A DNA stretch of 64,000 nt from Phascolarctobacterium sp. (GTDB taxonomy: Bacteria > Bacillota > Negativicutes > Acidaminococcales > Acidaminococcaceae): assembly GCA_003150755.1 (NCBI GenBank), contig QAMT01000004.1:186001-250000 (forward strand), given 5' to 3'. Below the pieces are notes generated by a model, which had not been told where the DNA came from, ran no database searches, and was given only the letters and a program-made list of their open reading frames with translations. Within the stretch, counting starts at the first letter, position 1. Each line of letters opens with the position of its first letter. The translations under genes and the position numbers were made by a program. This document shows, piece by piece, positions 9,041 through 21,600 of the stretch.

Positions 9041-9181
9041 ATGCGTGCAGTAGCAGAGAGTATCAAACGTCTTTACGAAGCAGGCAAATTGACCGGAGAA
9101 CAGCTTGCACAGCGTGTTGAAAAAGGCACACTGACACTGGAAGAATATAACGAGATTGTAGGCGAAGGTGAACAGGCATGA
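9041..9181 (+). CDS. XkdX-like small phage protein
   Basis: This 46-residue protein begins at ATG 9041 after AGGAAGGA (9023-9030). The pattern SIKRLYEAGKLTGEQLAQRV followed by TLEEYNEIVGE resembles the XkdX family of short phage proteins of unknown function, found after tail-fibre genes in Bacillus PBSX-type phages. Its stop overlaps the next start as ATGA. The earlier in-frame ATG at 8999 lies inside the preceding gene and has no ribosome site. Confidence 0.65.
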   Translation: MRAVAESIKRLYEAGKLTGEQLAQRVEKGTLTLEEYNEIVGEGEQA

Positions 9182-9561
9182 TTAACGCATTTCAGAACAA
9201 CATCACCATGACGCGCGGCGACGATTGCAAAATCAATATTGAAATCAGCACAGCGGACGGCGAAGTATATACCCCGGCAGACGGCGACGTTGTAAAGCTG
9301 TATGTCAAAAAAGAGGGGCTGGAAAAATCGCTGGAAGAACAGCCGGAAATTATCACCAAAACCTTCGAGAAAGTGAGTGTAGAAAACACAGACGGCGAAG
9401 GCACTACCACTAAACTTGTGGCCACAATCGCAGCGGCCGACACTAAAAACCTTGAAACAGGCATGTATAAATACGGCGTTAAACTCACGACAGCAGAAGG
9501 CAAGGTTTATACAGTAGTAATGCCCAGTACCTTTACCATTGAAGAAGGTATCGCAAAATGA
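9178..9561 (+). CDS. Phage tail-accessory protein, beta-rich
   Basis: This 127-residue protein starts at an ATGA overlap with the gene before and ends in an ATGA overlap with the gene after. It has the look of an immunoglobulin-like or BppU-type N-terminal domain: an early ITMTRGDDCKINIEI strand pair and a later GMYKYGVKLTTAEGKVYTVV strand. Such proteins are commonly found beside fibre genes. The specific role is unknown. Confidence 0.6.
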   Translation: MINAFQNNITMTRGDDCKINIEISTADGEVYTPADGDVVKLYVKKEGLEKSLEEQPEIITKTFEKVSVENTDGEGTTTKLVATIAAADTKNLETGMYKYGVKLTTAEGKVYTVVMPSTFTIEEGIAK

Positions 9562-9836
9562 GTACGGAAATTACTATCAGCGCTGCCGAGTGCAGCGATG
9601 AAATAAAACTTACCGGCGAGATTAACACCGGCAACAACTTGCAGGGGGAGATAAGCGCCTGCGGCGACGTGCTTGCAATAACACTACCGGCAGACGCAGC
9701 AGAACAAACTATTGTGCTGCAAGACGGACAAGTAGCCGTAGACACGCGCGGAGCAAAGCCGCTTGTAAAAATCGGCGACGGTGTAACCGCGTGGGCAGAC
9801 TTGCCATACAAGGAAGTAACCTACATAGAGGCTTGA
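9558..9836 (+). CDS. Small fibre/baseplate-like protein
   Basis: This 92-residue protein contains the C-terminal motif VKIGDGVTAWADLPY, which is widespread in phage tail fibre and hyaluronidase-like proteins at the junction of repeat modules. It is translationally linked to the 9178 gene by an ATGA overlap, so the two probably act together on the tail. No enzymatic motif is seen. Confidence 0.6.
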   Translation: MSTEITISAAECSDEIKLTGEINTGNNLQGEISACGDVLAITLPADAAEQTIVLQDGQVAVDTRGAKPLVKIGDGVTAWADLPYKEVTYIEA

Positions 9837-9870
9837 CGGCTTTACACGGAGCTGAAAGGCGCGTGAGATT

Positions 9871-10299
9871 ATGACCTTTGAAGAATGGGTAAAGTTTTAT
9901 GAAAAAAAGACAGGGGACAAACACATTTGCCCACCGGGCTATACTACACTGTACGACCCTAAAAAGGGATATGCACAGTACAAAGTAAACCCGGAACGCA
10001 GCAGGCTTTATATTTACGAAACCTGCGGCGACGGCAAATATTGGTACGAAAAAGGCGTTGAAATTTGCAGGGACAACGGCATACCGTACCTTGTCACTAT
10101 ATGCACGCGGCGTATTATTCCATACCTGCGGCTTATGGGCGGCAAAATACAAAAGAAAACCGTTCAACCGGAAAGGCACAACGGACTAAAGATTGAAGGC
10201 GTGAACCACTTAGGGAAGCGCTTTTTTTGTTGGCCTGCATGGTGGGACGAAGAAAAACAATGTAATGCTTATTATGTTGTGAGTGAGGTAACAAAATGA
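9871..10299 (+). CDS. Phage protein of unknown function (possible gp13-like/GNAT-like)
   Basis: This 142-residue protein has aromatic-rich segments (YETCGDGKYWYEKGVEICRDNG, RFFCWPAWWDEEKQCNAYYVV) and lies directly before the internal virion genes, overlapping the next start as ATGA. The position resembles that of T7 gp13-type proteins, which help assemble internal virion proteins and have an acetyltransferase-like fold. That is inference from position only; no acetyl-CoA motif could be confirmed. Confidence 0.45.
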   Translation: MTFEEWVKFYEKKTGDKHICPPGYTTLYDPKKGYAQYKVNPERSRLYIYETCGDGKYWYEKGVEICRDNGIPYLVTICTRRIIPYLRLMGGKIQKKTVQPERHNGLKIEGVNHLGKRFFCWPAWWDEEKQCNAYYVVSEVTK

Positions 10300-11051
10300 C
10301 GAGCTTTTTTAAATTCAACCTGCAGCTATTCAAAGGCGGCGGAAGTAGTACAACGTACAACACCTACACGCCTTCTGCGGAAGAACGCGCGCTCCTTGCA
10401 CAGCAGTTAAAGTATCAGGAAGCGTTCTTCCCGAATGTAATTAAATTGAACCAAAACGCAGGAGATTTATTGTGGGATAGTTACGGCACAGTGCAGGCTG
10501 ATTATGGGCAGATGAACAACGAGGCACAGCAGCAGATTGCTAACGCCAACAATATTATATCTGACTTGCAGCAAGGCATAGTACCGAGCAGCTACAACAA
10601 GAATTTCCAGCAGAGTATATCTAACGATGTTAAAGGAACCGTTGGCAACGTGATGAACGAGCTTGCTAATAGAGGCGTTGTAAACAGCAGCGTTGCCAAT
10701 GCGGCCATTGACGATATCTCTGAAAACGTCACGGACGCAGCAGCACAGAATTACAACAATGCTATATCCACGCAGAGCCAGCTTGCGGCACAGCAAATCG
10801 GCAACGCCACAGCGGGTATCACGACCAGCGCGGCGGCGCAAGAAGCAGCGCAGCAGCCGGCGCTCAACTTGTGGAATGCCAGCTTAGGCCTTGCGCAGAG
10901 CGGCAATAATGTTCTTGGCAATATTGCAGGCAAATACGGCACAAGCGTTTCCAAACAGAGCTATAACACAAACAGCGGCGGCTTTGGCGGATTCCTTGGC
11001 GGCGTAGCAACCGGCCTTGCAGGCAATAGCGGATTCTGGAATTTCTTATAA
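10296..11051 (+). CDS. Internal virion/DNA-ejection protein 1
   Basis: This 251-residue protein carries the same leader type as the scaffold and capsid proteins (FFKFNLQLF), then a long Gln/Asn/Ala-rich helical region (about 20-220) with little charge, and a Gly-rich hydrophobic C-terminus (GGFGGFLGGVATGLAG). This composition and its place before a larger protein and the giant protein match the ejection proteins of podoviruses, which leave the capsid with the DNA. No sequence family was recognised. Confidence 0.6.
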   Translation: MTSFFKFNLQLFKGGGSSTTYNTYTPSAEERALLAQQLKYQEAFFPNVIKLNQNAGDLLWDSYGTVQADYGQMNNEAQQQIANANNIISDLQQGIVPSSYNKNFQQSISNDVKGTVGNVMNELANRGVVNSSVANAAIDDISENVTDAAAQNYNNAISTQSQLAAQQIGNATAGITTSAAAQEAAQQPALNLWNASLGLAQSGNNVLGNIAGKYGTSVSKQSYNTNSGGFGGFLGGVATGLAGNSGFWNFL

Positions 11052-11068
11052 TAGGTGGTGCTTAAAAA

Positions 11069-12607
11069 ATGGCAAGAGGAATATTCAACAGCGGCGGCGT
11101 TTATAGCAGCCCCGCGTTTCAGATTGGCATGGCTTTAGGCAACGCTTATGGAACGATGTGGGCGACGAACGCAAAGAAACGACAAACCGAACAGGCGGAC
11201 AACATAATTGCTGATATGACGGGCGGCAATGGCGGCGAAGGAAACAGCGACGCAGCTCAAATCGCGGAAATTGCTGCAATGGGCAACAATGCCAATAATG
11301 GTATGGCAGCCAATACTGTAACGCCCGGAGCAGGAGCGCTAACACCGCGCCAGCAGCAATTAACAAATGACGTAGTTATGGGCGGCGCAAGCCCGCAACA
11401 GATTGCCGCAAGTATTACCGGTAATATACCGGGAACAGAAGGAAATAATATTGACGCAGCGCTCAACCGCATACAGCAGCAAGAGCAGATAAGGCAGCTT
11501 GGAAATATTGGCAGCGCAAACGCAAACCCTTTATTCTCCGTCGATGATTTTGTACGCAGAGCCAAAGAAGCGGGGCTTAACGACGAAGTAATAAACGCCC
11601 GCTTACCGGAATTGCAGCGAGAAGCGGCACGCAGAGCAAGGGAAACCTTACTGCCCGGTATAACCGACAATCTGTACGGATATACCAACGCCGACGGAGT
11701 AGCAGTGCCGCCGAATTATGCGCAGGCCTTTGAAGATATTTTGCGCCTGCGTGAATACGACCCGGAAACAGCAAAGGTTCTTATGAGCGGTATGGTATCG
11801 CCTGCCGACTTATACAACACGCAACAAAAGAATGCAGACCGCATAGCCAACGACGAAAGCTATGCGCGCAGGCGAGAAATCGACGCAGAAGCAAAAGAAC
11901 GCGAATTAAGGGCGAGAGCCGAACAGCTTGCAAGATACAACGGCATGAGCTACAACGAAGCTATGCGCTATATTCTTGGCGGCACAAGAGGCGGAAGTGG
12001 CAGCAGAACAGGCACACAAAAGAGTTTGCTGAGCAGCGAGGATTTTAAATACGCCAATGACCAGCTTGCGGCATACGACGAAAGAATCTCAATGGGAGAA
12101 ACGCTTACACCAGCAGAACAAGCAGACTACAATAGGTTGTATAACTATAAGCAGCAGGCGCTTAACGCCACTTATGGCGGCGGGAATCTCCCGCAGGCTA
12201 ATGTGAATAATGCAGAAGGACAGCTTTTTGCAATGGCTGACGCGGCAAGAGAACAAGGAATGACTGACGAAGAAATTTTGGCAGACCTTAGAACGCAGCT
12301 TGGCACGCTGGGGTACGACGAGAACAGCAGCCTTTACAGAGCGGTTGTAGAACACCTTGGAGCTGGCGGCGGCAGCAATAACAACACAAGCGCAAGACCG
12401 CAGCAAACAAGCACGGAGCAACAGCAAGAAGCAGCGCCAGCGCCCGCTCCTGAACCCACGTCGCCAATGCTTGTGCAGGACAGTAACGGACTGCCGCATT
12501 GGTTAAACGAACTCGGAAGTGAAGGGGTACTGCGACTTGGCGCGCGTATTGGCGAATTAAACAGAGGCAGTAACGGCTTGCCTTATTTTTGGCAAAATAA
12601 CGGATAG
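11069..12607 (+). CDS. Internal virion protein 2
   Basis: This 512-residue protein begins with a Gly/Phe-rich segment (MARGIFNSGGVYSSPAFQIG) and is otherwise Ala/Gln/Glu/Asn-rich and helical, with a low-complexity Gln/Pro/Ala stretch near 445-475. It sits between internal protein 1 and the giant polyvalent protein, with short gaps, as do the three-protein ejection sets of podoviruses. The role as ejection protein is inferred from position and composition. Confidence 0.55.
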   Translation: MARGIFNSGGVYSSPAFQIGMALGNAYGTMWATNAKKRQTEQADNIIADMTGGNGGEGNSDAAQIAEIAAMGNNANNGMAANTVTPGAGALTPRQQQLTNDVVMGGASPQQIAASITGNIPGTEGNNIDAALNRIQQQEQIRQLGNIGSANANPLFSVDDFVRRAKEAGLNDEVINARLPELQREAARRARETLLPGITDNLYGYTNADGVAVPPNYAQAFEDILRLREYDPETAKVLMSGMVSPADLYNTQQKNADRIANDESYARRREIDAEAKERELRARAEQLARYNGMSYNEAMRYILGGTRGGSGSRTGTQKSLLSSEDFKYANDQLAAYDERISMGETLTPAEQADYNRLYNYKQQALNATYGGGNLPQANVNNAEGQLFAMADAAREQGMTDEEILADLRTQLGTLGYDENSSLYRAVVEHLGAGGGSNNNTSARPQQTSTEQQQEAAPAPAPEPTSPMLVQDSNGLPHWLNELGSEGVLRLGARIGELNRGSNGLPYFWQNNG

Positions 12608-12625
12608 TAAAAAGGCGGTATAACT

Positions 12626-15600
12626 ATGGCAAATGCTTTTGCAGGTTTTAACATCAAGAACAATACTACACAGCGAACAGGCACGCAAAACGCTTTTAGC
12701 GGCTTTGGTGCAGAAGAAACGCCATATCAACAAGCCGTGCGCCGGTACAACCTGCAAAACGATGCCGGTAATGAAGATGACCCCGGATTTTTCTCCGGGG
12801 TAACTTCCGGCATTGCTGGGGTACTGGGCGGACAGGCACGCTTTGGCGAGGTAAATTCGCCTTTCGGCGGCGAAACTTTAGGTAAAGCCGCAGATTATTT
12901 TGAAGGCATTGCACGCGATAATGCCCGCACAAAATTTACCGACGGGCCGGAATTGAGCCTTGATTATCTGCAAGACCCGCAGGGCTTACGCTATGACGTT
13001 GGCAATACCGTTGGCAGCGGATTGGCACTTGGCGCAGAAACGGCAGCGGCAGCGGCGGCGGTTGCAAATTCCCCACTGGCAGCAGGCGCGGCGGCAGTAG
13101 GCAGGGCATTACCGTGGGCAGCAAAACTATGGAACAGCCCTCTCGGCAAAGTCGTTGTAGGCAACGTGGCGCAAACGCCTTTAGAAGCAGTATCAGAGGG
13201 CGGCAACCTTGTGCCGGAACTTAGAGAAGCCGGGTACAGCGAAGATGAAATTCAGGAGATTGCCAACAGGGCGGCAGCCTTAAATATTGGCGGACTTGGC
13301 CTTTCTAACTTAATTCAATCTTATGGCGCAAGCAGAGTTTTGGGACTTTTGAGAAACACTCCGGGACGCATGAGTGTTGGCGAGATTGCTAAACGCGGCG
13401 CGCTTGGCGCGGCTGGCGGCGGCGCAACTAACTATTTTGAGGAAGGTATGCAAAGCGCGATTGGCGACCTTGCAATGGGTAGACCGGTTGACTGGCAGGA
13501 AGCCGAAACAAGCGCAAGAACCGGCGGCGTGACCGGCGCAGTTTTGGGCGGACTTGGCGGCACAGGCGGCGCTTATATGCAAAGCAGGAGAGCAGCAAAC
13601 CAACAGGAGCAGCAAGAAGGACAAGAACAACCGGAACGCGACGAAAAGCAAGCATTTATCGACGCTATCGCCGGACAGGAAAGCGGCGGCAATTATAACG
13701 CTGTAAACGAACGTACCGGAGCAAGTGGGAAATATCAGATTATGCCGGGTAACTGGCCGAGCTGGGCAGAAGAAGCCGGACTTGGCCGCGATGCTGAAAT
13801 GACCCCTGAAAATCAAGAGATTGTAGCCCGTTTTAAACTCGGTCAGTATTATGACAAATATGGAGCGCGCGGCGCGGCAATCGCTTGGTATGGCGGCGAA
13901 GGCGCACTTAATTATAGCGACGAAGCACTTAACAGGAAGCAAGGCAATGGAAACGAGCCTTCTATCAATGAATATGCCGATAGCGTAATGGCACGCATGG
14001 GACGTGGCGATTCTTCTTTGCGCAGCTATTATGCCGACGACGCAGAAAGCAGCAACGCAGAACTGCCGGACGTTGGTGTACCAATGCCGGAAGCGACCGC
14101 CGCAACACCGGCGCGCGGCTTTAGAGTTGAGGATATAGCCGCGGCAGAAGCAGAGGACTACAACACGGCGACACAGCCAAAAGAACCTGCGTACAGCAGA
14201 GCAGAAGCACGCAGCGCGGCAGATGATTATAACAGCTTAATCGACGAAGCGCTGGACGCAAGCGAAGCAGCATGGCAAGCACCGACGCAGCAAACAAGAG
14301 CGCGCAGGCTGTATAATGGACTTCGCCTTGGCACGACCGGAACAAGCTATAACCCTGCTATTGCAATGCAAACACCGGCTTTGGACAGAGCAAGACGACA
14401 GGAGTTAAACCGCCGCGCAGACGAACTTGCTTTAGAAAACCAGCGCGTAGCGCAGGAAATGGCAGGCCGTCGCCGCCGCTTTATGGGCGAGAGCACGCCG
14501 TCGTTCCACGAGTTAATGCAGAGAACGAAAGCGCGCCGCGAACAGGAAACGGCCAATGATGTTTTAAATAACAGGCGGCTTGAAAACCTTACCCAACGCG
14601 CTATGACCGGCGACCATTCTGCAAGGCGTACATTCAGCGGACTGCGCCCCGAAGTGCAGCGCGTGCTTTTAAACCGTCACATTGACAGGCTGCAAGTACA
14701 AAATGATGAAGCACAAGCAGAAGCAGCCCGCAAAATGTTACGCGAAGCAGAAGAAAGGCAAGCGGAAAAAGACCGCGTGCAGCGTGCGCAAGAAAGAGCG
14801 GAAACAGCACAGGCCGCAGAAGAATACTTCCGCAGCAGTGATGAAGCCCCGATTGACGCAGTACGCCGCGAAATCAGAGCTACAAGGGAAGGTATCGAAC
14901 AGACGCTCGAACCTATTCTTGACCAGTTACGCGAAGGCATGGGCAACGGCGTGGCGCTTATTTCCGGACGCGAGGGCGGGCGCAGAACGCGCATGAGCCA
15001 AAATGCAAAGTGGTATCAGGACTTTTATGCCGCGCATAAAAGAAAACCGACAAAACGGGAACTGCTTGATATTGCACGCGAAGTATATACCGGCAGAAAT
15101 TCTTATGGCTTGCCGGGCTGGGAAGTAACACAAGAGAACGAAAGCTACTTCAAAGAAAATGAAGCCAGCCTTAACGAGCTGGATAGCTATCTTGAAATTT
15201 ATGATGAACTCGAAAGAAAATTTTTGAGAGAGCCGAATGGAGGCATAAGAAATGGCGAGAACACGGTCAGTGAGGAATATAACAATCAAAACCCCGAACC
15301 TCAAGAAAGCCAGCAAGCCGGGGAAAGCAGCGAAGAAAGCCAGAGCGCCGAAACTGAAAACGAGGTAAATAAAAAAACCGTTAGCGTTGAAGAAAATATC
15401 AGTAACGGCAAAAAAGCATTACAGAGGGTTATTGACACACATAAGGACGTAGAAAATGCTATGTACCGCGATGATGTTGGAGACATTGCTTTTGTATGGG
15501 GAACGCCGGGACGCGGCAATAATTTTAAAGGCGGTTACGGAATTAGCCACATTTTGCAAAAACACGAAAATTCAGGAGCTGAAATTGTAAATGACATACC

Positions 15601-18600
15601 GGAAATTATAGCCAAAGGCGAAATTGCCAAAAAGCAGGAAGCGCCTTTGGGGGATAGGGTTACAATCGCCCACGGTAAAAAGTCGGTTGTTTTATCTCTG
15701 TATAAAGACGGCGACCGCAAAACATGGCTTGTTACCGCGTGGAATAACGAACAATACGAAAAAAGAACAGCTCCTAATGCAACCGGGGCAGTTTACGATG
15801 CCGACGATGCTACCGCCAGCGCGACTACACGTTCTCGTCGCGCTGGGGAAGAAGCTGTTCCTGTTAGCTCTAATGTAACACAGGAGAATGAAAAAGTCAA
15901 AACGGATAACGAGCAAACAAGTGGAAATGGGGCTGGTGCTGAAACACAAAGTAAAGAGGCTGCCGTAAGCGATACAGTAAAAGAGTTCGCTGATACTTTC
16001 GGGCTGAATGTAAATAAACTCAATGCTCTTGTAAATTCTAACCGCAACGAAAGCAACATAAACGAATGGGGAAACTTCGACGATTTAAAAGCTGACTTGG
16101 ACAAAAATAAAGCAAAACAATATTTTGACGCCATAGAAGGAACGGACGTGCCAATGCGCAGGGTAAATATGCTTGCCGACGACCTTATGCGCCGTTTCAT
16201 AATTAACAAAGGCAAAAACTTCCAAAAAGCACCGACAGCAAACAAAGCTAATACCCCTGACGGCGGCAGAACACAGGCAGAACAGCAGCAAGACAACGAG
16301 ACAAAGCAAACCCCTGCGCAGGAAGAAAAAACGCCGCAGAAGGCTGATAAAAGCGTAGACACGGCACAGCGCAAAGTAGTAAATGGTGACAGAGAAGGCA
16401 TACCGGAAATTTTCAGCGCAAGCGAGGAAAGCTGGATAACCGACGAGGGCACAAGGACGCAGTACAATCTGCGTCACCCAGACGGCGAATATTTTGCACG
16501 CCGTATGCCGGACGGCATGTGGGAAAAATACGGCATTGAAAAACAAATCCCGCTTACGCAGCTTAGTTTTAAAACCGCCGAAGGACGCAGGCAGTTTGCA
16601 AATGACTGGGTAGACGGCAAAGTCGAGGACGCTAAACGCAGCGTAGAGAAAGCCAAAGAAGAAGAACGGGAACGCCGCGAGCAGGAAGAAGCGCGCCAGC
16701 AAATGCTTGCTGATATGCCGGAAGCAACTTTTAATCTGAACGAAGAACAGAACGGCATTGAAATTAAATTCGCCAGCAAGCCTCCGGAAGAAGTACGCCG
16801 TGGGCTAAAAAATGCGCGCTATCGCTGGTCAACAAGGAATCAGTTATGGTACGCAAAACAGACGCCGGAAGCAATGGCTTTTGCTGAAAGCATTGGTTAT
16901 GTACCGGAAAATGTGGTACAATCTAAACAAGAAGCAGGCGACACAACGACGCAAAGCGAAGGAGGCAACAGCGATGTTATTCACAATGCCGAAAGCAATT
17001 CTCAAGAAAATAACACAAACAGAACCGGCGACCAAAATGGGCGAACTTCTACTGAAAGCCGACCCGACAGCGGAGATGGACAAAGAAGCGGAGAGGCTGG
17101 AAGCGAAGGGCGAAGAGATAGCAGTAATAATGACGTACCTGACAGTAGGACCGTTGCTGGCAGAACGGTTGATGTTAGCAGAAGCGAGAGCGAATTATCC
17201 GGAACTGACGAACGTGATACCGGAAGTGCTGGATTATCGGGAAGCGTTGTTGATAGCTACACAGGAAAACCCAATGCTAACGGAACAACAACTGGAAAGT
17301 CTATTAAAGCTATTGCAGACGGACGAGCTAATGAAGCCACTCAAACGGTAAAACAAGCGACAAGTGAAAATGAAAAACAAAAGGCAGAGAAGTTGCAGAA
17401 AGTTGCAGCCGACCTGCCTTTTTTGACACAGGGCCAAAAAGAAGATGTTGTTTTTGCGGAAACCCGGCTTATTGACAATAACGCTACTGGCGTTATGTTT
17501 ACCAACGGCACCGGCACCGGCAAAACTTTTAGCGGCTTGGGCATTGCCAAAGAAATGGAGCTCAAAGGCAAAGATAACATACTGGTTATCTCGCCGAGTG
17601 CAGCTGTAAATAAGCAATGGGTAGAAGCCGCTGATAAATTCTTTGACATTAAACTTACGCCGCTGGAAAGCACTGCCGACGCTGGAACAGGCGCAGTTAT
17701 TACTACATACGCCAACGCGCAGGCGAACGACGCTCTTGTGGGCAGAAACTGGGATTTAATCATAGCCGACGAAGCGCATAATTTGATGAATAATGAACAA
17801 GGAAACCCGACCGAAGCGTTAAACCGTCTGCGTGCAATGACTTACCACAATCGCGGGTTTGAAAAAAGAGCGGATATCTTAGTAGCAACGCCCGAAGAAA
17901 AAGCGGCGCGGGAAGAATACCGCAGATTGGATAAAGAAACCGACGCATACGAAAAACAGCATGCAAACATTCCGGCAGAACTTAGCAAACGTCTTGAAGA
18001 CGCACGCCAAAAATACATGAAGCTACACCAAGAAAACGCAGGCGCGCGTCAAGAGGCCATAAAAAAATGGGAAGAAATACCGAAAGAAGATAAGCCGAAA
18101 ACGGTATTTTTATCAGCTACACCTTTTGCGTATGACAAAGACGTGGACTATGCCGAGGGTTACTTGTTTGAATACAGCGGCGACAAAAAAAGCGGTGGTT
18201 ATAATGTGGCCAATGCACAGCAGGAGTTTATGATGCAGCACTTTGGCTACCGTATGAGATACAACAAACTTACGCGCCCGGACGCGCAGGTTGACAACCG
18301 GGTAATGGAAGTGAATTTCCACGAGTGGTTAAAGAAAACAGGTGCATTAAGTGGCAGGGAATTAGAAATAGACAAAGACTATAACCGTGGCTTTATCCTT
18401 GTAAACCAAGGCATTGGCAAAAAGATTGATGAAGGCTTTGACTGGCTTTTTAAAAACCGGAACCGTTACAGTCACTTATACGACATTCTTAACAAACAGT
18501 TTGGGAGCCGCCAACGCAATTATTTAATCGAGAGCATAAAGGCGCGCGAATCAATTCCAATTATTAAACAATACTTAAAACAAGGCAAAAAAGTTGCATT

Positions 18601-21600
18601 GTTTCACGACGCTAAAAAACTGCGCGACCTGCAACACCCTTTCAAACTGAATGTTAGCAACATTAAAGGGAGCAACGCTTTTGAAGAACGAAGTATAGCT
18701 GAAAGTGAATACCAACAGTTCAAAAAAGAGCGCCCCGACCTTGTAAATTTAAACCTGAACGGCTTGCAATCTCCTATTGCCATTATTGAGAAGGCTTTCG
18801 GGGAAGATGTTATGCTGTTCAACGGAGATGTTCCCAAAACACGAAGGAACGAATATGTTCGCTTATTTAATGACGACAACAGCGGCAAAAATTTGATAAT
18901 GGTGCAGTCCGACGCAGGGAACGCTGGCATTAGTTTGCACGACACAACAGGCAAATATCAGCGAGTGCTGATTAACATTGGCATTCCCAAAAGACCGAGT
19001 TACGCGATACAAATAGAAGGCCGCATATATCGTCAGGGCAGTATGAGCAATGCCATTATCCGCTATTTGAGTACCGGAACGAATATTGAAAAATATCTAT
19101 TTGCTACAACGATAGCAGGCAGGGCAAGCACGGCAGAAAACCTTGCAATGGGGAGCAAAGCAAGAGGCCTGCGCGACAGCTTTATAAACGCATTTACAGA
19201 AACTTTTGACGGCACATGGGAGCAAAGAAAGCCCGGCGCTCCCGGTGAAGATGTAGGCGGTAAAGAGGCTGACCGTGGAGTTCTTGAAGATATGAGCGAC
19301 TTTGAAAGGGCAAAAGCGCTATATTATGCAACGCAAAAAAAGAATAGCCGCAACAAAGGCAAAGAAGGCATAGACTATTTTGCGACACCTGAACCGGTTG
19401 GATACAAAATGGTTGAATGGGCCGGACTTAAAGATGGTGATAAAGTATTAGAGCCAAGCGCAGGCCACGGTGCAATCAGCAGATTTTTCAGCCCAAACAC
19501 GGAAAATGTTATTATCGAGCCGAGCAGTGAACTTGCGCCGATAGCAGCAATGAATACAGATAACGCACGCCTTATTGAAGGAATGTTCGAGGGATATAAC
19601 ACTATAAATAAATTTGACGCTGTTGTCATGAATCCGCCTTTTGGAACTGGCGGAAAGACGGCAATGGAGCATTTAGAAAAGGCCTTCAAACATTTACGCC
19701 ACGACGGGCGCGTAATAGCTATCGTTCCGAATGGGCCAAGCATGGAGAAGCGGCTGGCAAAATGGTTTGAAAGCGACGACAGCAAAGAAGCATATTTACG
19801 CGGCGAAATTATTTTACCGGGAAGCGCGTTTGAAAGAGCGGGCACAAAAGTTGGAACAAAGATTTTAATTATCGACAAACACTTCGGCAAACGTCTTGAA
19901 AATGTAAGTTTTAAACGACTTGATTTTAGCCGAATGGAAAGTACGGAAGAATTATTCGACGCAATAGAAAATATTGACATGCCAGCACGTTTTAACGAAC
20001 GAGCTGTGAGATATTCAGCAGAAGACACGGCTGCCGAGACGCGAAGCTATGAAGACTTGTTTGCGGAACTTCAAGCAGCTTTGCCAAATGCTGATTTTAA
20101 ATTTAATGACAGCGGCGAAATTATAGCAGAAATGCCGAACAAAGCGTGCTTTAAAATCAATATTGCCGACAGGCTGATTGTAAACGATGCAGAAGTAGCA
20201 CGCGCCCGCACCGAACACGCACTGACCAGCAGCAATCTTAATATCGCAGGTAGTTGGCAGACGATAGACACCGACTACATAGACGGCGTATTGAGCTTAT
20301 CGCGCACCGGGAAATCCGGCACAGCAGACCACGAAGTAATGCACGCGGCAATGGACTTGGCACTGACCGACAAAGAGCGCAGCGCGCTGTTAAAACACGC
20401 TGATAAAGAAGCAAAAGCCAGCAGCAAAAACATTGATGAAGTGATAGCGGACGGATATGTTGAGTGGAAGGCAGCGAGAGCGCGTCGCAGCGGCACGCTT
20501 TTTGGCAAGCTCTACAATAAAATGCAGGATATGCTGCACTCCCTCAAAAAGCTGCTTACCGGTATAGACGACGCGCATAGCGTCATGAGGCGCGTTGCAA
20601 GCGGCGAAGTATGGCAGCAGCAAAGGCAGAACAGAACGAGCAGCAGCGCACGTTATTCTGCCGAAGAAAACACTACACCGGAACAGAAAGCGGCACAGGC
20701 ATTTACCAACACCGAACGCAAAACGACTTGGCAGAGCGTTAAAGACTGGGTGCAGGATAAACGCAAAAACCTTTATGTTGAATGGGTAGACAAAAACGAC
20801 AGCCTGCACGGACTTGACGAGGCTATCGAAATGACTACCGGCATTAAAACAGAAGGCGACAAAAGTGTTTACAATCGCGCGCAGACCCTACCGGCAACGG
20901 CAGCGGGCTTGGCGAACGCTTTAATCGAAGGCGACGCCAACAGCGTCAGAGCCGTCAACGAGCGCTTGAAAAACAAAAAACTTCCGCACAACGTAACACT
21001 GCAAATGGTACTCCATTTTGTTGACCGCAACAAAATGGATAAGGCACATCCGCAGTATTTAAAACGTGGGGGCTTTAAAAACTGGATAGACGCTTTTGGC
21101 ACTTATCTTGGCTGCGCCCGCTTGAATGAAATGCTTTTGCTACATGACGCAGAATACACGCAGCGCGTTAAAGAGTGGGAACAGCGCAAGGCAGCGCGCG
21201 AACGCTGGGAAGCTAACGGAGCAATCGGCGTACCGCCGCAGGAAGCAATCCATCAAGAATGGGAAAACTTCCAAAAAGCTCTGAACCGTGCTTATAGGAA
21301 GTGGAGCGATAACGGCAAAACCGGCCCTGACCCGCGTGAGAAAATGCGTGCTGATTGGCTTGTAACTCACAAGACGCTGGAAGAACCGCTTAAAACAGTA
21401 GGCAAAAAGCCGGAATACAAACCGTACTTATTACCGAAAGGTTTAACGCAAGCTGACATTGAAAGCGTTATCAAAAATGCGCCGCCGGAATTTAAAAAGG
21501 CCGCCAGCATGTACTATCAGTTTAATGACAATATGTTGACGGTTATGGAAGATGCCGGACTTATCAGCGGCGAAACCCACAAACTGCTTAATACCAAATA

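Noticed and set aside
15624..15878. Alternate frame inside the PBECR-like domain of the giant gene
   Set aside because: It has no ribosome site and the giant frame there encodes a structured domain, so this is a shadow, unlike the two nested frames kept.
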